From Podaxis mareebaensis (taxonomy: Eukaryota > Basidiomycota > Agaricomycetes > Agaricales > Agaricaceae): DNA of 64,000 nt. The DNA is taken from the NCBI GenBank assembly GCA_018524725.1, contig JAEUWP010000353.1:60119-124118 (forward strand), given 5' to 3'. Positions 12,856 to 25,821 of this stretch are shown in pieces; positions within the stretch are counted from its first letter, which is position 1; each line of letters starts with the position of its first letter. A model generated the notes under the pieces. It searched no databases. It saw only the letters and a list, made by a program, of their open reading frames with translations, and had not been told where the DNA came from. A program made the translations under genes and the position numbers.

Positions 12856-12948
12856 GTTGCTTGAGTTTCTCTTTCCCTTGGTCCTCGGTTCCCTTTCTCC
12901 TCCCCTTTCCGGCCCCTCCTTCCCACTATTTCTTTATTGTCCACCACG

Positions 12949-14500
12949 ATGTTTCTCGGTGCTGCCTTTTGGACAACGCTCTCTTGCCTCCTGGCCTCTA
13001 CCTCGGCACATACCCTCAACGCGACATCGACCGCACATTCTTCATCGGTATCTGCATCCTCAACAAAAATACCATCCTCGACACAAGCATCCTCCTCAAT
13101 CCAAACGTCGTCCAGCATCGCAGATGTTGCTTCTTCCTCATCATCAGCACTCTCTTCCTCATCATCAGCACTCTCTTCCTCATCATCGTCATCACCCTCT
13201 GCCTCGGCTATACCCTCTTCTCCTCCCTCGTCACCCTTCAAACCGGGCATGAAGAATCCCAAACGCGGTATCGCATTCGCGTCGGATAATACAGACGATA
13301 TCCTCAACGCCAACCAAACCAAAAGCGCGATCACCTGGATCTACGACTGGGCGAACCTACCACCCGCACATATCGCCCAGTCTGGGCTGAAATATATTCC
13401 TATGCAGTGGGGATCAGGAAACATTGTCGAGTTGGCGAGTGCTGTCAGTGCTCAAAAGGCGGATACTATCCTCGTAAGGCATCCGGGTTTCCTTTTCTGT
13501 GTGATCACTAACACTCATGTTCGACCCTACCCGGTTGCGCTAGGCATTTAATGAGCCGGATTTTGCGAGCCAGTCGAATATCAAGCCTTCGGATGCTGCG
13601 CAGCTCTGGATGCAGTTTATTGAGCCGTTGAAGCAGCAGGGTATGAGGCTTGGTGGGCCTGCGGTTACTGCGGCGCCGACTGGGAAGCCGTGGTTAACAG
13701 AATTCATTGCGGCGTGTAAGAGTTGTTCGATTGACTTCTTGCCAATTCATTGGTAGGGCGCTCCCCACTCTAGTTTATGTGCGTTCTCTAACGAGAAGGG
13801 TGTGATTAGGTACGGTTCTGGCACGGATGGGTTCTATAACTACATCTGGGATATCCATTCTACGTTCCCCCAGTTCCCGATTTGGATTACTGAATACGCG
13901 GATATTTCTGATAACGCTACTGGTGAGTGTTAACCAGGGGTGCGCTGTGCTCGGAGACAGGTGATTAATGGTGTCGTTTTCTTTGATTGATCTCCTTGCC
14001 ACTGTCAGTCGTTTTGGATTTCATGAATCAGACCATTAATTATCTGGACACGTTGGAATGGATCGAGAAATACGCATGGTTTGGGTTCTTCGTGAGTATT
14101 GTTATCTTTATATTCCTCCTGGCTTAGATTGTACTGGGTACTCATGGCTATGCTTCCCTCTCCACCAGCGGCCTGAACCGGATGTCCACTACAGTAAGTT
14201 GTCCATCTCCCTGACATAAATAGCGTATCTTAATTCTTGACAATTTTAGATATGCTCAGCGAAGACGGAGGCCTGAACGACCTTGGCCAACTCTATATAG
14301 GCGCAAAGACGATACACACATCGAACAGAACCACTGGCCCACAGTATCAAACGGTCAGCCCTTCAGATCTTCCTGGCCAACCTCTCGTGACGTCGTGGCC
14401 AAAGGAAAACGCCGCTGGCCCTATGTCGTCTTGGTCCTGGTTCCAAGTAACCATCCTCGTCGCTTCTCTCTCATTGGGCGCATTTGCAGCTTTGGGTTAA
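12949..14500 (+). CDS. GH128 family glucanase-like enzyme, GPI-anchored
   Basis: Predicted secreted glycoside hydrolase of the GH128 (Asl1-like) fold, a family acting on beta-1,3-glucan; likely in fungal wall remodelling. A signal peptide (FWTTLSCLLASTSAHT) is followed by a Ser/Thr-rich linker of about 80 residues and then the catalytic domain from KRGIAFASDN. Candidate catalytic acids are the Glu in FNEPDF, created by splicing across 13474-13545, and the Glu in WITEYAD. The domain also shows MQWGSGN, LPIHWYGSG and YAWFGFFRPEPDVHYN. The C-terminus (VTILVASLSLGAFAALG) is hydrophobic and ends the protein, as in GPI-anchor signals. Five introns are inferred. Start ATG is 12949; an upstream TTG is not used. 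Confidence 0.88.
13132..13187 (+). repeat. 21-bp coding minisatellite (Ser-rich linker)
   Basis: The unit tcttcctcatcatcagcactc occurs twice and then partly a third time. It encodes Ser with occasional Ala-Leu in the GH128 linker. Perfect copies imply recent slippage and length variation of the linker. Confidence 0.85.
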
Positions 14501-14914
14501 TGAACATGATGGGTTTGGGCCTTGATTAGATTTGATTTCGATGCGTTGAAGTGTGGGCTCATGCACTACCTTGTTTTGTGATGCTACCGGCTACTACCTA
14601 CTGACTATCCTTTATATCCCACAATCTTTGACGGACGCACTCCTTGAACTATGTATCCCCAGTATATAACGTCTTGTAATCATCATCGAAATATCGACAC
14701 CCCCTTGTCGTTCATTCTCCAAGTCGTGTCCACGTCCGAAGCCGTGAAATTAAAACTCAGCCAATTGAGTAGCTGCGGCAAGCCGGAAAAGCCACGAGCT
14801 AGTTATCCCGAAGATGGCAACCGAAATTGTTGGCCCTGGATCCCACATCCTCCTCCACTCTTCATCCTCCCAGTCTCCGTGTTCCGACCAAACTAAACCC
14901 CCTTCAGGGACCCA
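14501..14914. other. Intergenic, no gene seen
   Basis: 3' flank of the GH128 gene and 5' flank of the EF-hand gene. Short ORFs here overlap each other and lack ATG contexts or family features. Confidence 0.4.
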
Positions 14915-16305
14915 ATGTTCAAGAAGTCACTTGCGAGTCTGTCCATACTTGCGCTCGCGCAATATGCAGCAGCGCATGGGGGTCACGAGCACAGCGGGCC
15001 GGCGCCTGGTGAATCTATGCAGCAATATGCACAAAGACACGTCAGTTTGAGATTTTGTGTTCCAGTTGTGTTGTCATCGGAATGTTAATTGTATGTTTTA
15101 TAGATGTCTTCGGAACATCATATGTAGGCCTACCTTGGCGATGATTTGCGTTGAGAAACTGCTGACGTTGGGATTGTTGCGCACAGTGATTCCTTTGATG
15201 CTGGAAGTTTCTTCCAGTTGCATGACTTGAACCGGTGAGCAACTCTCTTCTTACCCTCTTCCACTTGATGAGTGACATATCTTCTTGGCTAGAGATGGAA
15301 TCTGGGACAGAGCCGAGATTGAAGCCATTTACGGCGTCCACCACGTTTACTCACAGAAGAAGTCGAAAGTACGCTACTCAACCCACGTCACTGCATCATC
15401 ACCAGCTAACAAATCATGTATGATACATAGGATGAAGAGGAACATCAGAAGAAAGCCGATGCAATTGTTAACGCCGTCTTGCAAATTCTTGACGCGAACC
15501 GTGATGGCCTAGTGGACCTAAAGGAGTTGGAGAGTGTTGGGGTGGCCGCTCTACCGAGTTTCGAGCATATGGGGGCTGAAGGTCACCACTACGATGTTGA
15601 GAGTGGTACGTCACTGCCGCATGTACCCTGTCTTTCCATCCAAGTTGACCACTCATGTTTTGCATAGAATTCTTCCTCCACCACGAAGGTACACCCTCAC
15701 CCCTACTTAACTCCAACCCCTTCAGACCCTAACCAACCTCTTCTCTATCGCCCATAGAACAATACCACTCAACACCCGAAACCCAAACCGACGAATCCTA
15801 CACTCACCCAGAAGACATCGAACACTTCGCCCACCACGAACGCATTGAACGTGAAGAAGCCGAGCGCGAAGCCAAATTTGCTGGTGTCTCCGTCGAGGAA
15901 ATCATCGCAGCTCAAAAAGCTGCGGAAGCTGCGGCACAGAAAATGGGTTCGGGTTCTGTTCCTCAACAGCAGCACCCCGACGACCAGCAACACGTTCGCG
16001 CCAACCAAGATGAGTTGCCGCCATCACAACAGGGTATTCCTCCGCCTGCAAGGCCTCCTGTGGTTCGCGTTCCTCCCCCGGAGAAACAGGACCCGGCGGT
16101 CAAGTATGCCGGCGAGAGACCTAATCATGAGGAGTGGGGTACTGGTGAGAAGGGATACAAGACGCCGAAGGATGCTAGTGACAGGATGAGGAAGAACTTG
16201 CCGTACAAGGTACAGTACCCATCCGAGTTTCTTGGTGTCTTGAACTAAGCACTGATCCAGTCTCGCATGCAGTATAAGTTCCGCAGGAACTGGGGAGACT
16301 TCTGA
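14915..16305 (+). CDS. EF-hand secretory-pathway protein, Ssp120/nucleobindin-like
   Basis: Predicted soluble luminal Ca2+-binding protein. Yeast Ssp120 works with the Emp46/47 lectin cargo receptors in ER-Golgi traffic; the role here is inferred from that. The N-terminus MFKKSLASLSILALAQYAAA is a signal peptide, followed by a His-rich stretch (HGGHEHSG). Two EF-hands have complete ligand sets: DLNRDGIWDRAE and DANRDGLVDLKE. A Glu/Gln/Ala-rich helix (HHERIEREEAEREAKFAG) and a Pro-rich region follow. The C-terminus YKYKFRRNWGDF is joined by an intron between 16210 and 16272. About six introns, roughly 310 residues. The DNA of the acidic region has an open antisense frame that is only a shadow. 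Confidence 0.85.
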
Positions 16306-16538
16306 GCCTTTGTTTGAGTCGGCGCGGTTGTAATCTTATTCCTCTGCGAAGGATCTCTCGTTACACTAATATCTATATCTTTTGGGCTTCATCTACAAAT
16401 CCCGCTTAGGTTGATCCTTGGAATACATAAAGCTTCAGATACCCATCGCATTCCTTGCGAAAAATTTCATTAGGCGAAATGTAGTAAAGTGTAACAGTGG
16501 AGAGGTAAAGACGAAACGAATACGAAAGTAGAAAAAGG

Positions 16539-19500
16539 CTACCGACCATCAAACAAGTCATCCATAATCCCCCTCTCCACCGCCTCCCAATCAATATTTC
16601 CCCCGCTCGCATACATACTCTCATACGATGATATGCTAACATTTGAGAAAAATGGAATCAAGTCTCTGATACTTTCAATCTGCTTCACTCCGTTAAGTAA
16701 AGGTCGTCTTAATGTCCGTTGATCGTCATATGTGGTCGTTTCATTGGGCACCGGCGTTGACTTGCGGGCGTCCTGGGTACGGGGTGAGGATTATGAGGAA
16801 AGAACAATAGCTGAACAACATACCGCGATTGGGAGACTTCCAGTGACATCTGCCAGTTGATCCATCATAGCCTCGGGTGCCCAGTTATCAGGTCGGTAGA
16901 TGGCATCCACTGTGTCGGTGATGAAAATCCATTGATAACTGAAGCAAAAGTCAGTGGGCTGCCTGGGAACTAGATGCAAGAATACTGACATTTGGAACTC
17001 TTCGGTTTGTAGTGTAACCAGAAGATCCAGGCATTTGCACGCAGCAAGAACCAACTGCAAATCTTCTGATCCGTCAGGTGGCAGATTTGTCATGATCTGC
17101 TCGAATATGCGATACTAGATTTGAAGTCAGTGACACAATCAGCCCTTCCGGCCGGGAAAACGTACAAGTTCCGTCAGAAGAACAGGCCAGAAACTCGTCA
17201 AATTGTGCTTGGACAGCCGACATAGCAAAACCCGAACACAGAGGAATACTTCGCTCTGAACAACTGGTGCCGTGACATTCCGCAGTATATCCACCAATTT
17301 TTCTTGGATAGTCGGTAACTGCGTCAGCCAATGGTTCTTCTCTCCAGTGAATACAACAAAGGACAGTCGTCGGACGTTCAATGAGCGGAGGAGCATTTCA
17401 TATTCCCGGTTCGTGAAGATGTTGGCGGATGGTGCTGTGGCGACTTTAGCTGCGAAAGTATGGGCCGTCAGTGGGGGTCTATAAGTGACTAAAGAAAAGC
17501 TTACACAACAGTTCGGGGAACGCGGTTTTATCGGAGTCGAAGAGCGACTTGATGATAGGTTTCCAAGACTCAGCTTCTTCAGGAAGGGAGCTGAACAGGC
17601 GACTGTCATTGAACAGGTCAATGACTGGTGTCTTCCATGCTTTCAATGTGTTTGGCATGCGTGTCATTTCTTTAAGTATCGATAGGATCACGCCGTCAAC
17701 GTCCATCGGTCTGTTGAACTCGTGAGCCGACGCAAATCGAGAGTGATTGACTCGAACAACTATACCTGGTCCTTCCTCGCGTGGCAGGTGCGATGATGTA
17801 ATAGACAATGTTCGTGCAAACACTTGCTACTCTGTCGTTGTCCACCAAAAACTTCCGCAAGTTGGGAAGTGAGGATGATGCAACAAACTGAGTTATCTAT
17901 ATTTCGTCGTCAAAATGGGGAGGATTAAGACCGATAGGACCGAGCTTACCTGTGAGATATACTCGAAAGAATTGCTCTGCTTGGGAGTATCTGGCGCGGA
18001 TAGAGAAGAAACGCTAGCGCTGGGATCGAGTTTTTCCTCCTTAGGAGCCGGGGATTCACGACCATTCGTGGCCAAGGACTCCTTTGTTGTACGACGTATC
18101 CAAGAGCCCTGCTCTTGCGATCGTCCAACGAGAACGACACAAGCGTCCAATAGTTTGCCATAGGTATCCTAGCCTGGGTTTAGAAAACATATATTAAAGG
18201 GTCGGTATAGTAAAGTGCTCGCCTGTAGCTCCTTCCGTATTCGTCGATCCTCCATTGCCGTGGTTTGAGTAACCTTTTCCGCGAGAACGGATAGACATCT
18301 CAATGCGAAGAAACTCTGGATCTTAAAGTCCTTCGCGCTGCTGGCGATTTCCTTCGCGAGCTGCATGTAGCGACCCCAGACCTGCATTGCGATCGGTCCT
18401 TCTAGGCGTGCCATGTATTGTTCCAAGAACTTGAACAAAACGGCGTCGGTTCTATGAGGAATGGAATTAGCAGGGGCAGTACATAGCATTCGAGATCATA
18501 CAGATTAGGATTGATGGCCTGCTTCTTGCTCTTTTCCGAGACACCTGATATCCGGCACCAGATACTTTCGCATGTCATATGTACCGCGTTCTGTGCATTC
18601 GACACGAGGATATCTACGATTTCAAAAGCTGCTTCCGCAGAGGATCCCGTATGCGACTGGATGGACGATCAGATCGTTGAAGGAGCATGGGACTAAAGGT
18701 TCTTACTGGTTTGTAGCGATTCCAGCACTCCACGATCGACTCAAAAACTTCTGCAGATTGCGCACGAAACAAGTGCTCCAACACACGCCGGCACCGTAAT
18801 CGAGTTCGGTTACAGATCATCAACAATGACTCATCCTTCGCAGACTTGGATTCACGCTTTGTCCACACCAAAGTTGACCATATTGAGTACAGCACCCGAA
18901 TACCCTCATCCAATGCCCGGTATGCAGGAGAGCGTGCCTATAGGTATTCGAATCGATGAACTTGCAATCCAGAGGAAACGAATGAACATGGGGGCTCACC
19001 GTGAGCTGTTCCGTATTCGCCGATTGCGTACTCTCCGAACTAAACACATTCGACACATACCCAAGCAATCCGCCACTCTCCTGCGCCGGCTTGTCCGCAA
19101 TCGAATCCTCGTCGCCCCCATCCTCTTCCGTATACGCTAAGCTCAGCAGCACAAACCTCTCCAACCCATTCAACAACGCAATCATATCTGCGTCCGTTAC
19201 CAACGCCTGGACGTCCTTGGCGTAATTATCCGGTTGTCGTACCGCGAGTTGGATGTCTTTCAGCGAAATATGCAGTTGCCTACACAAGCAATCGTTAAGC
19301 GGTGCGACGACGGGCTGTAGGGCAGGCTGGAACTGTGGTACGGCCATGAGGATGAAGTCTAGCCAATGCTGCAGGATAGGCCGATTGCTCCGCGTTGAGA
19401 TTCCATCGATGAGGGTTTGGACGAGGAGAGGGTTGACAGGGTATGTTCGGTGGCTTCCAGCTGCCGACTTTTCCGCTTCTGGCTGAGCACTGCTGGTAGG

Positions 19501-22500
19501 GCTGTCATCCTGTTTCTGCTTCCCAGAAGCAACAGTTTGCGCCGTCTCGGTGGCAGTGGTAGACACAGATATCAGAGAGTGTAGAAGATGCAGAAGCTTG
19601 TTCTGTAAATCAAGCCTCTTCATGTGAACGCAAAAGTAGAGTTTGCCAATGACGATGGCTTCCATCGTCTCCACGAAAGTAGGTTCCACCTCCCCTCTTG
19701 ACACGATGAGCTGCAAAATTTCAACCGCAGAAGATTGGATAAGACCGTTCAGAGGCTGCATTGTCGGGGCCCATTGGGCCTTCGGTTCAGATTGCAAGAA
19801 TCTAGAAACACCATTAACGATAGCGTACAATGCCAATGCGTGCACACATACCTGAGCAAGATCTCAACCAGAACCTCTAAGTAGCTCTCATCGTTGTCCG
19901 GCAGGTTACCTTCCCGAAAATCAGTATGTATATCTCGACGCCACAACAGGAACTCACCAGCGTCTACTCGACTAACTAATCCGGGGTGATGTGACCGACG
20001 GATGTACGAGGTCCTCGCAGTTTTCGTGAACCCTTGTCCTCCAAGACGCACAATGGAAAGCAGAACCTCCAGCAGATAGTTGATATATCTCTGGTCACAG
20101 GGCTTCTCATACGTGAAGCCTTGGATTTCCTTCCCGTGAACTTTGACTTGTGTTGGAGTTCTGAGGATTGTAGGGTCGAGAAGCTCGTATAGGATAGGGT
20201 CCAAGATTCTGTGTTGAGATAAAGCTCCTCAGCCACGCTTCTATGCGCACCAAGTCATCAGCATACCTTAGATAGGACCTCAAACTACACCTCATCCAAG
20301 TTTCTCCAATCCTCCGTAAATGCGGGTCATCACTTTTGAGGGTATCAAGTACAATCATCATAGGAACCTTGAACTTAAACCCAGGTAATAGATGGTCCTC
20401 TAAAATGTCGTCAGAACCCACTTAACGCATAGATCTACTGCTGCAGCTCACCAGTCAATCTCCATAAAACCCCAAATGCTTCATATGCCTCACTAACGTT
20501 CCTCGATTCCGGCGAAGTCATGCTCTGTGCCAAAATGCTCTCTACATGCGGCTTCTTCACAGACGAGTCCAGAGACCAAATCAAGTTCACTGAACGAACA
20601 TGATACGTGGTATATTCCGGGCGAAGGTAATGAAGCAATTTGTTCACCATTTTCGACGTCACCGCACGATCATCGATGTTAAGTTTGGGTTCCAAGAAGT
20701 TGGTTTTATGCAGGGAGACGCTGAGGCTAATTACGCGATCCACGGTGGCAAAAATCGCGGACTGACAAAAGATATAGAATGAATGCAGCTCATTGACCAC
20801 GACAGACGATAAGACGTACCTCATATTCCATGCTCTCCAACAATGTACCAAACCACGCCTCCGGGTCCCAAATCACACTCATAGGAGCCGCAAGCCTCCC
20901 CACCATTCCATTCAATAACTCCAAGATCCTGCCAAACACCTCGCGTAGAATCGTAGCATCTTTCACCCTTGCAAGCTCCTTTCCACACTTCGCCGAACAT
21001 GAGACCAGGTTTTCAAAAATCGATGCGAAAGGTATGGCGAAAGATCCTTCTGGTGGAGGCGTTGGGAGTGAAACTTTTATTCCGTAAAACGTACAAGCGA
21101 ACTGGTATGGTCGTTGCGTCTGTCGTGCATTGGCGTTATCTCGGGTCATTTCTGGCCGCTCTAAAAGGGCGATTTGGGGTATATGCGAGTGTAGTTCATG
21201 AATTAGAAGCATAGCCTGCTGATACGTTCGCGTGGATGCTTTTGCAGGACTTGCTTGAATTTGGAGCTGAAAATAATGAACAGAAAGAACCCAAGAACCC
21301 GAAGGAGAGACTTACATTGAAGACATCAACAATACCCGCCAATATCATCGGGAAATGGAGTGTCTGGAGTTCCTCGTCTTGAGGGAAAGACCGTAGGATG
21401 AATCGCAGGAGCTCAATACCCTATACACCTTCACTTAGAAGCGCTCGGTGAACAAGAACTGGAAATTCACCTCAAAGACATCGTCATCTTCCGACAACTC
21501 TTTGAACACCGCGGTCAACAAATATTTCCATGCCTGCTGTGGCTCAACGGCTTCGTAAAGTGTGCTTGCCGTCGTCGAAATCTATGCCCGTTCACCATCA
21601 ACACCTAGCGATTTCGGATCCGCACTGAGACTCACATCTTCGCTGCTGTCCGTAGGGTGTTCCATCAAGTTCTTCACCGCCTCAAGCGCATCATAAACCA
21701 ACACCTCCGTCAGCGGTGCCCCGATCTCCCACTTATCCAACAACGAAATAAAAATCTTGAACGGCCGGGACTCCGCATAGTCCCCAGATGGCGAAACCAT
21801 CTCAGCCTATTCAAAACATCAATCCCTCCACCAAACGAGGCTAAAAACACACCTCAGACTCACCTTCAACGTTCCACTCAACAGTTCTAATGCATGTTCC
21901 CTCAAAAACGCAACCTGATTCTCACTCCTCTCTTCCGGGCCCAACAGCCATGTATACAACCTCCTATTCAACGACAAATCCCTTCTGAGTACCACACCCG
22001 TCGCTGCGCGCATGAGAATCGCACGGTCGTCTGCATGGGCCTTGCGTACGGCGAACCCGTCAACACGCATGGATTGCAGAAGAATATCAAGGGCGCTTCG
22101 TCGGACTAGGAGGTTTTCGTCTTCGAGAGCTGCTGCGAACGCTCGAATCATAAGACCAATGTCGCGACCGATTATTGGTGTGATATCTGGATGAACATAA
22201 ACGAGTGGATTTGGGATCCGTACGAAAGGAGACGTACCTTCATCGGCATTAATATGTGGCAAGCGCCGTGCTAAAAAGTTGAGGGATGTCCCTCGTGCAG
22301 ACGGCGTCGTCAACATCACGAGCCAGATATTCTGGAAGAAAAACGAAGGCGACACCGTCCCGGATAACTTGTCCAACAATCCCATAACCTACCACCTCCG
22401 ATTACCAACTCCCAAAATAAAACATGAAATAATTGATGACATACCTTGTCGAAATACTCCCCCGTCTCCTCCTCCAACCCAGGTAACAACGCCAAAATGA

Positions 22501-23323
22501 ACGATTTCATTATAGGCCGGAGGTCGCTTTGTAATGGAAGGTAATAGGTGTCATATATATTGAGGAGGTTGGGCTATATAATCGGGGAGTCAGATAATGA
22601 TAGGTCATGATGCTTCTCAAAAGCGTGAAGAGGGAGTAGGTTTGGTGAGGGGAGAGTGTTGATAGGAACCGTGAACATACTTTCACAGAAGTTGCTGCGT
22701 ACTCGAAGAATGGGAAAAGTCCAGACGACCATAGCGCAAGATCTTGTTTCAACCCTTCAGACTATATGAGGACAGAATGAGGTTTGCCAAGATGAATGCA
22801 AACTCAGAAACGTACCCCACGAACCGCGAGAATATGCGAGTACACATCCAACGCGCGTTGGTGTACACCAGTTGGCAGTGCAGGATTCAAGCATTGCGAT
22901 AACCTTTTCGCAACTATCAGCTTTTTTGGGATTTCTTTGAATTGCATATACGTCTGAAACGTCTATAACAACATTATGCTTCAGTCACTCCCGCGAGTCC
23001 AAAGAAAATGACAACATACGCACTTTTAGTAGCTGTTTCAGGAACGCAATACAATCCGCCCATTCATGCACGTTATCAAACGCATTGAGACACTTCTCGA
23101 CTTGTTGAACATATTTCTTGTACTTTGGATCCGAGGCATAATTATTGTGCAACATCGCTGCTAATCACAAACAGGGAAACACAAATCCAAAAATCAACAA
23201 CACGCACACCGCCAGGTAAATGGGCATAGAAGAGATAAGAGAGGAGGACGGACCACGTTCACTAGTCCTGCTAGAAACCGAACCCCTCAGCGCATCAGAC
23301 TTGTCTACCGCAGTCGAAGACAT
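16539..23323 (-). CDS. DOP1: Dopey/DOP1 family protein
   Basis: Very large peripheral Golgi/endosome protein; in yeast Dop1 acts with Mon2 and the Neo1 flippase in endosome-Golgi recycling. From ATG 23323 a short Ser-rich leader is followed by the conserved Dopey N-terminal domain: SDPKYKKYVQQVEKCLNAFD, then EWADCIAFLKQLLK, IPKKLIVAKRLSQCLNPALP, LWSSGLFPFFEYAATSVKP and SFILALLPGLEEETGEYF. The block VVLRRDLSLNRRLYTWLLGP is nearly invariant in eukaryotic Dopey proteins. The middle and C-terminal helical repeats include NGLIQSSAVEILQLIVSRGE and FITDTVDAIYRPDNWAPEAM; the C-terminus is FDGR (stop TAG 16539-16541). About 25 introns are expected and the protein is roughly 1,700-1,800 residues, close to the yeast length. 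Confidence 0.93.
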
Positions 23324-23752
23324 CCCCGCGTTTTTCTAGGAGTCTGATAATCGCGGATGTGTCGAATAACACGTCTTGACTACGTGTTGAGATTGGGAGG
23401 AAGAGGGGGATAAGGTACTCGGGATGGAGTGGTATGTATATTGTGGTAACCTAACCGATTAAGGCTGCTACACTATTGGCGAATCGTCACACGGTCGTCT
23501 ATAAATGGTGGTGTGACGCATCCGATTAGCTGCTCCGCACAGTCACTGCGGACGGACAAATCGCGCAGAAACTGGTCACTGAAGCCATTGGCAGAGTCTG
23601 CAAGCATTAGAAATTAGACCGACCGGGTATACACAGGGATAACAATTAGAAGCGGTACGATATAAACAGTCATCAAGAATCTGGGTCTACAAGTACACAA
23701 AAGCACCGGAGAGAAAACGATGCTGTGATGGCGATGATCACGAACGACAAGC
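23324..23752. other. DOP1 5' flank, no gene seen
   Basis: Separates the DOP1 start from the 3' end of the next minus-strand gene. No conserved ORF; a TATA-like element was not identified. Confidence 0.4.
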
Positions 23753-25229
23753 TCAAGATTCAGAAGGCAGCACAGGGGTAGGATCAGTGTCCATAGCAGC
23801 ATCCGACTGAGGTTCCTCAGGCAACTGCTGAATCCGCATCTTTGTCGGCGCACGCACAGTGCTCGTAACCGGAATCGCCGTCGTAATAGCATCAGGAATA
23901 ACGGACCCATCACGCGAAGGTGCAGCAGATGCAGTCAAAGACGACGCTCCCTTAGCCTTCTTCCCTGATCTCCCCAGCGGCGGAGCAGAGAGCGAGGTAG
24001 AGGATAGGCTTTTAGGCAGGGATGTTGACCCATTGCTGGCCTTTTCACTCTCCTTTGCTGCGACGGAAGCCGCGTATTCCGAGTCTTTGTCGCCTACCCA
24101 TGAACGCACGAACCACCGGCCACCTGCAATTCCCCGGATTTCACGGTGTGCCATGCGCCAGTGTCTCACTTTTTTGCCGCTCTTGTCTAGTGGGAGCGGA
24201 GGTGCGAAGCCGGTAGGTATCTTTGGTGGGGGCTGGACTGGGAAGGGTTTGGAAGGAAGGGGATAGACGGGGAGAGGGATATTTTCGAGGTTGGTTTCGT
24301 CTGGGAGAGAGGCTGAGGGTGCCGGTGGAGGTGATGTGGGAGGTGCTGGTTCTGGTTCTGGGGAGGCTGGTTGAGATTTCTCAAAGTTGCCAGTGACAGG
24401 CGACGAGGCAGCAGTTCCAGAGACACCTAAGCGCCTGTGAGTTGGAGTAGACATGACTGAGGAATGGCACAAACCTCCTTCACTCATTACACTCGCAGCG
24501 TCGTCCGCAACAATAGCAGACAAAGCGGGTATGACCATCTTGAGTCTGTGTCAAATAAACTCTGGTTGAGCGGACAGGTGGTAGCACAGGCAGGTGGTGA
24601 ACGCACTTGGATGGCTTTGCTTTGACCGTTTTCGGAGTAGACGCAGTCTTTCGCGGAGTGCTCTTCTTTTTGGTTGGCTTTTGGACAGAACTTGTATCCT
24701 GCGGTTCACTGTCTACCACGCTGATGGACGGCGTATTTGCACCAGTATTAGTGCCTGTTCCATCGTCGTGAGATTCGGAAAGAGTAGCCTCTATGCTGGC
24801 AGGTGCAGTCGGTGCAAGACCAAGTGTACCAGACGTGGACGGAGCAGGATGGGAGAGCTTCTCTTTCTTTGTACGTTTCTTCCCCTCTTCCTCTGTACCG
24901 GGTTCTTTGCGCGGCTTGCGCTTCGCGGGGGTTTTCTTCTTTGCAGCCGTCTCGGACGTCTTGGTCGACGTCGAGGCTGGTGTAGGGGTAGGATTAAGGT
25001 CGTCTTCGTCGTCAATAAGCTGGTCTTCTTCCTCCTCTCCTTCATCCACAGCTTCGTCATCCGATGTGGCAGCTGGCTGGGGCTGAGTTGGGAAATCTGC
25101 ACCCTTGGATTTTGGCTGCTTTGGCTTGGACTTGCGTGCCTGGTGCTTTGAACGGGAACTCGGAGGAGGAGTCTTTTCCTCTTGGAGGGTAGAAATGTGG
25201 GGGGCATCCATGTCGATGTCGTTGTCCAT
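23753..25229 (-). CDS. Low-complexity nuclear protein, possibly INO80 subunit Ies4-like
   Basis: Protein of about 430 residues. The N-terminal half is Lys/Pro/Ser/Thr-rich with acidic runs (DEGEEEEDQLIDDEDD) and basic nuclear-localisation-like stretches (KKKTPAKRKPRKE). Two introns lead to MVIPALSAIVADDAASVMSE, then a Pro-rich region (PPTSPPPAP) and the only motif-like block, PLPLDKSGKKVRHWRMAH with a following GGRWFVRSWVGD. The spacing of D-(R/K)SGK, R-W and W-x-x-x-x-W resembles the C-terminal motif I associate with fungal Ies4 of the INO80 remodeller, but this is a weak, memory-based match. Start: ATG 25229 (MDNDIDMDAPH) is preferred; an in-frame ATG at 25298 would add 23 residues. A Ser/Lys-rich tail ends at 23753. 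Confidence 0.5.
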
Positions 25230-25821
25230 TGGGGTGCTGGTGGTTAATTGATGGGATGAATTGGGTTGGTAAGTGACCCAAGGAGAGGCACGAAACATGA
25301 TTCGACAGATTTCTGTAGTGCTGGTGCTCAGTGCCGAGGCAGTGTATCAGACTCTGCCTTTGTCTTGCTGGACCCCGGAAAGATCATTCAGAGCGCCAGG
25401 CGAACAGCTGTTGACACGGAACGTGCCTCAAATAGAATACAGGGGCTAAACTAGCAAAATTCCCCACCGCTTCACAACGCTGGTCTACAGAATACGGAGT
25501 TGTACACTGGCTAAGATACAGTCAGGACAGAGCCATCCCAGTAGATATACATATTCGTTGAACAAGGGAGGCTTCCAGAGATGATGAGCACGCGAATATC
25601 CCTGGAAGTAGCAACTCTGCGACTGAGCAAAGTCCTGCTGACATAATCAGCTACCGAAATTCTCCGTGTCGCGCTCCTCCCTCACCACTCTTTCCTCCAA
25701 AATTCAGGTCAGTACTCCCTGCCCGCCGTCGCCGCCAAAACCTCTCTGACAGCGCCATTCCAGTGCTGAGGCCACCATATACCTGCCCTCATTAATTCGT
25801 GTCACCGGGTCAAGCGTAAAC
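25230..25821. other. Divergent intergenic region
   Basis: Divergent spacer of about 590 bp between the possible Ies4 gene (minus) and ATP synthase e (plus). CT-rich sequence at about 25670-25790 probably belongs to the ATP synthase e promoter or leader. No ORF supported. Confidence 0.45.

Larger units (their letters stand above)
11902..12948. other. Intergenic, no gene seen
   Basis: About 1 kb without a supported ORF. It contains a 22-nt T run (12014-12035), an imperfect hairpin near 12085-12115 (arms around TTTCGCAAAGG and CCCTTGCGAA) and a perfect 10-bp palindrome at 12831-12855. Part is the 5' flank of the GH128 gene; CT-rich sequence covers roughly 12860-12945, as is usual just before fungal start codons. 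Confidence 0.5.

Noticed and set aside
12825..13334. 169-codon acidic ORF antisense to GH128
   Set aside because: Complement of the Ser-rich linker (Ser codons read as Asp/Glu).
24594..25151. 185-codon ORF antisense to the possible Ies4 gene
   Set aside because: Arises from the low-complexity Lys/Glu/Ser composition of the sense strand.
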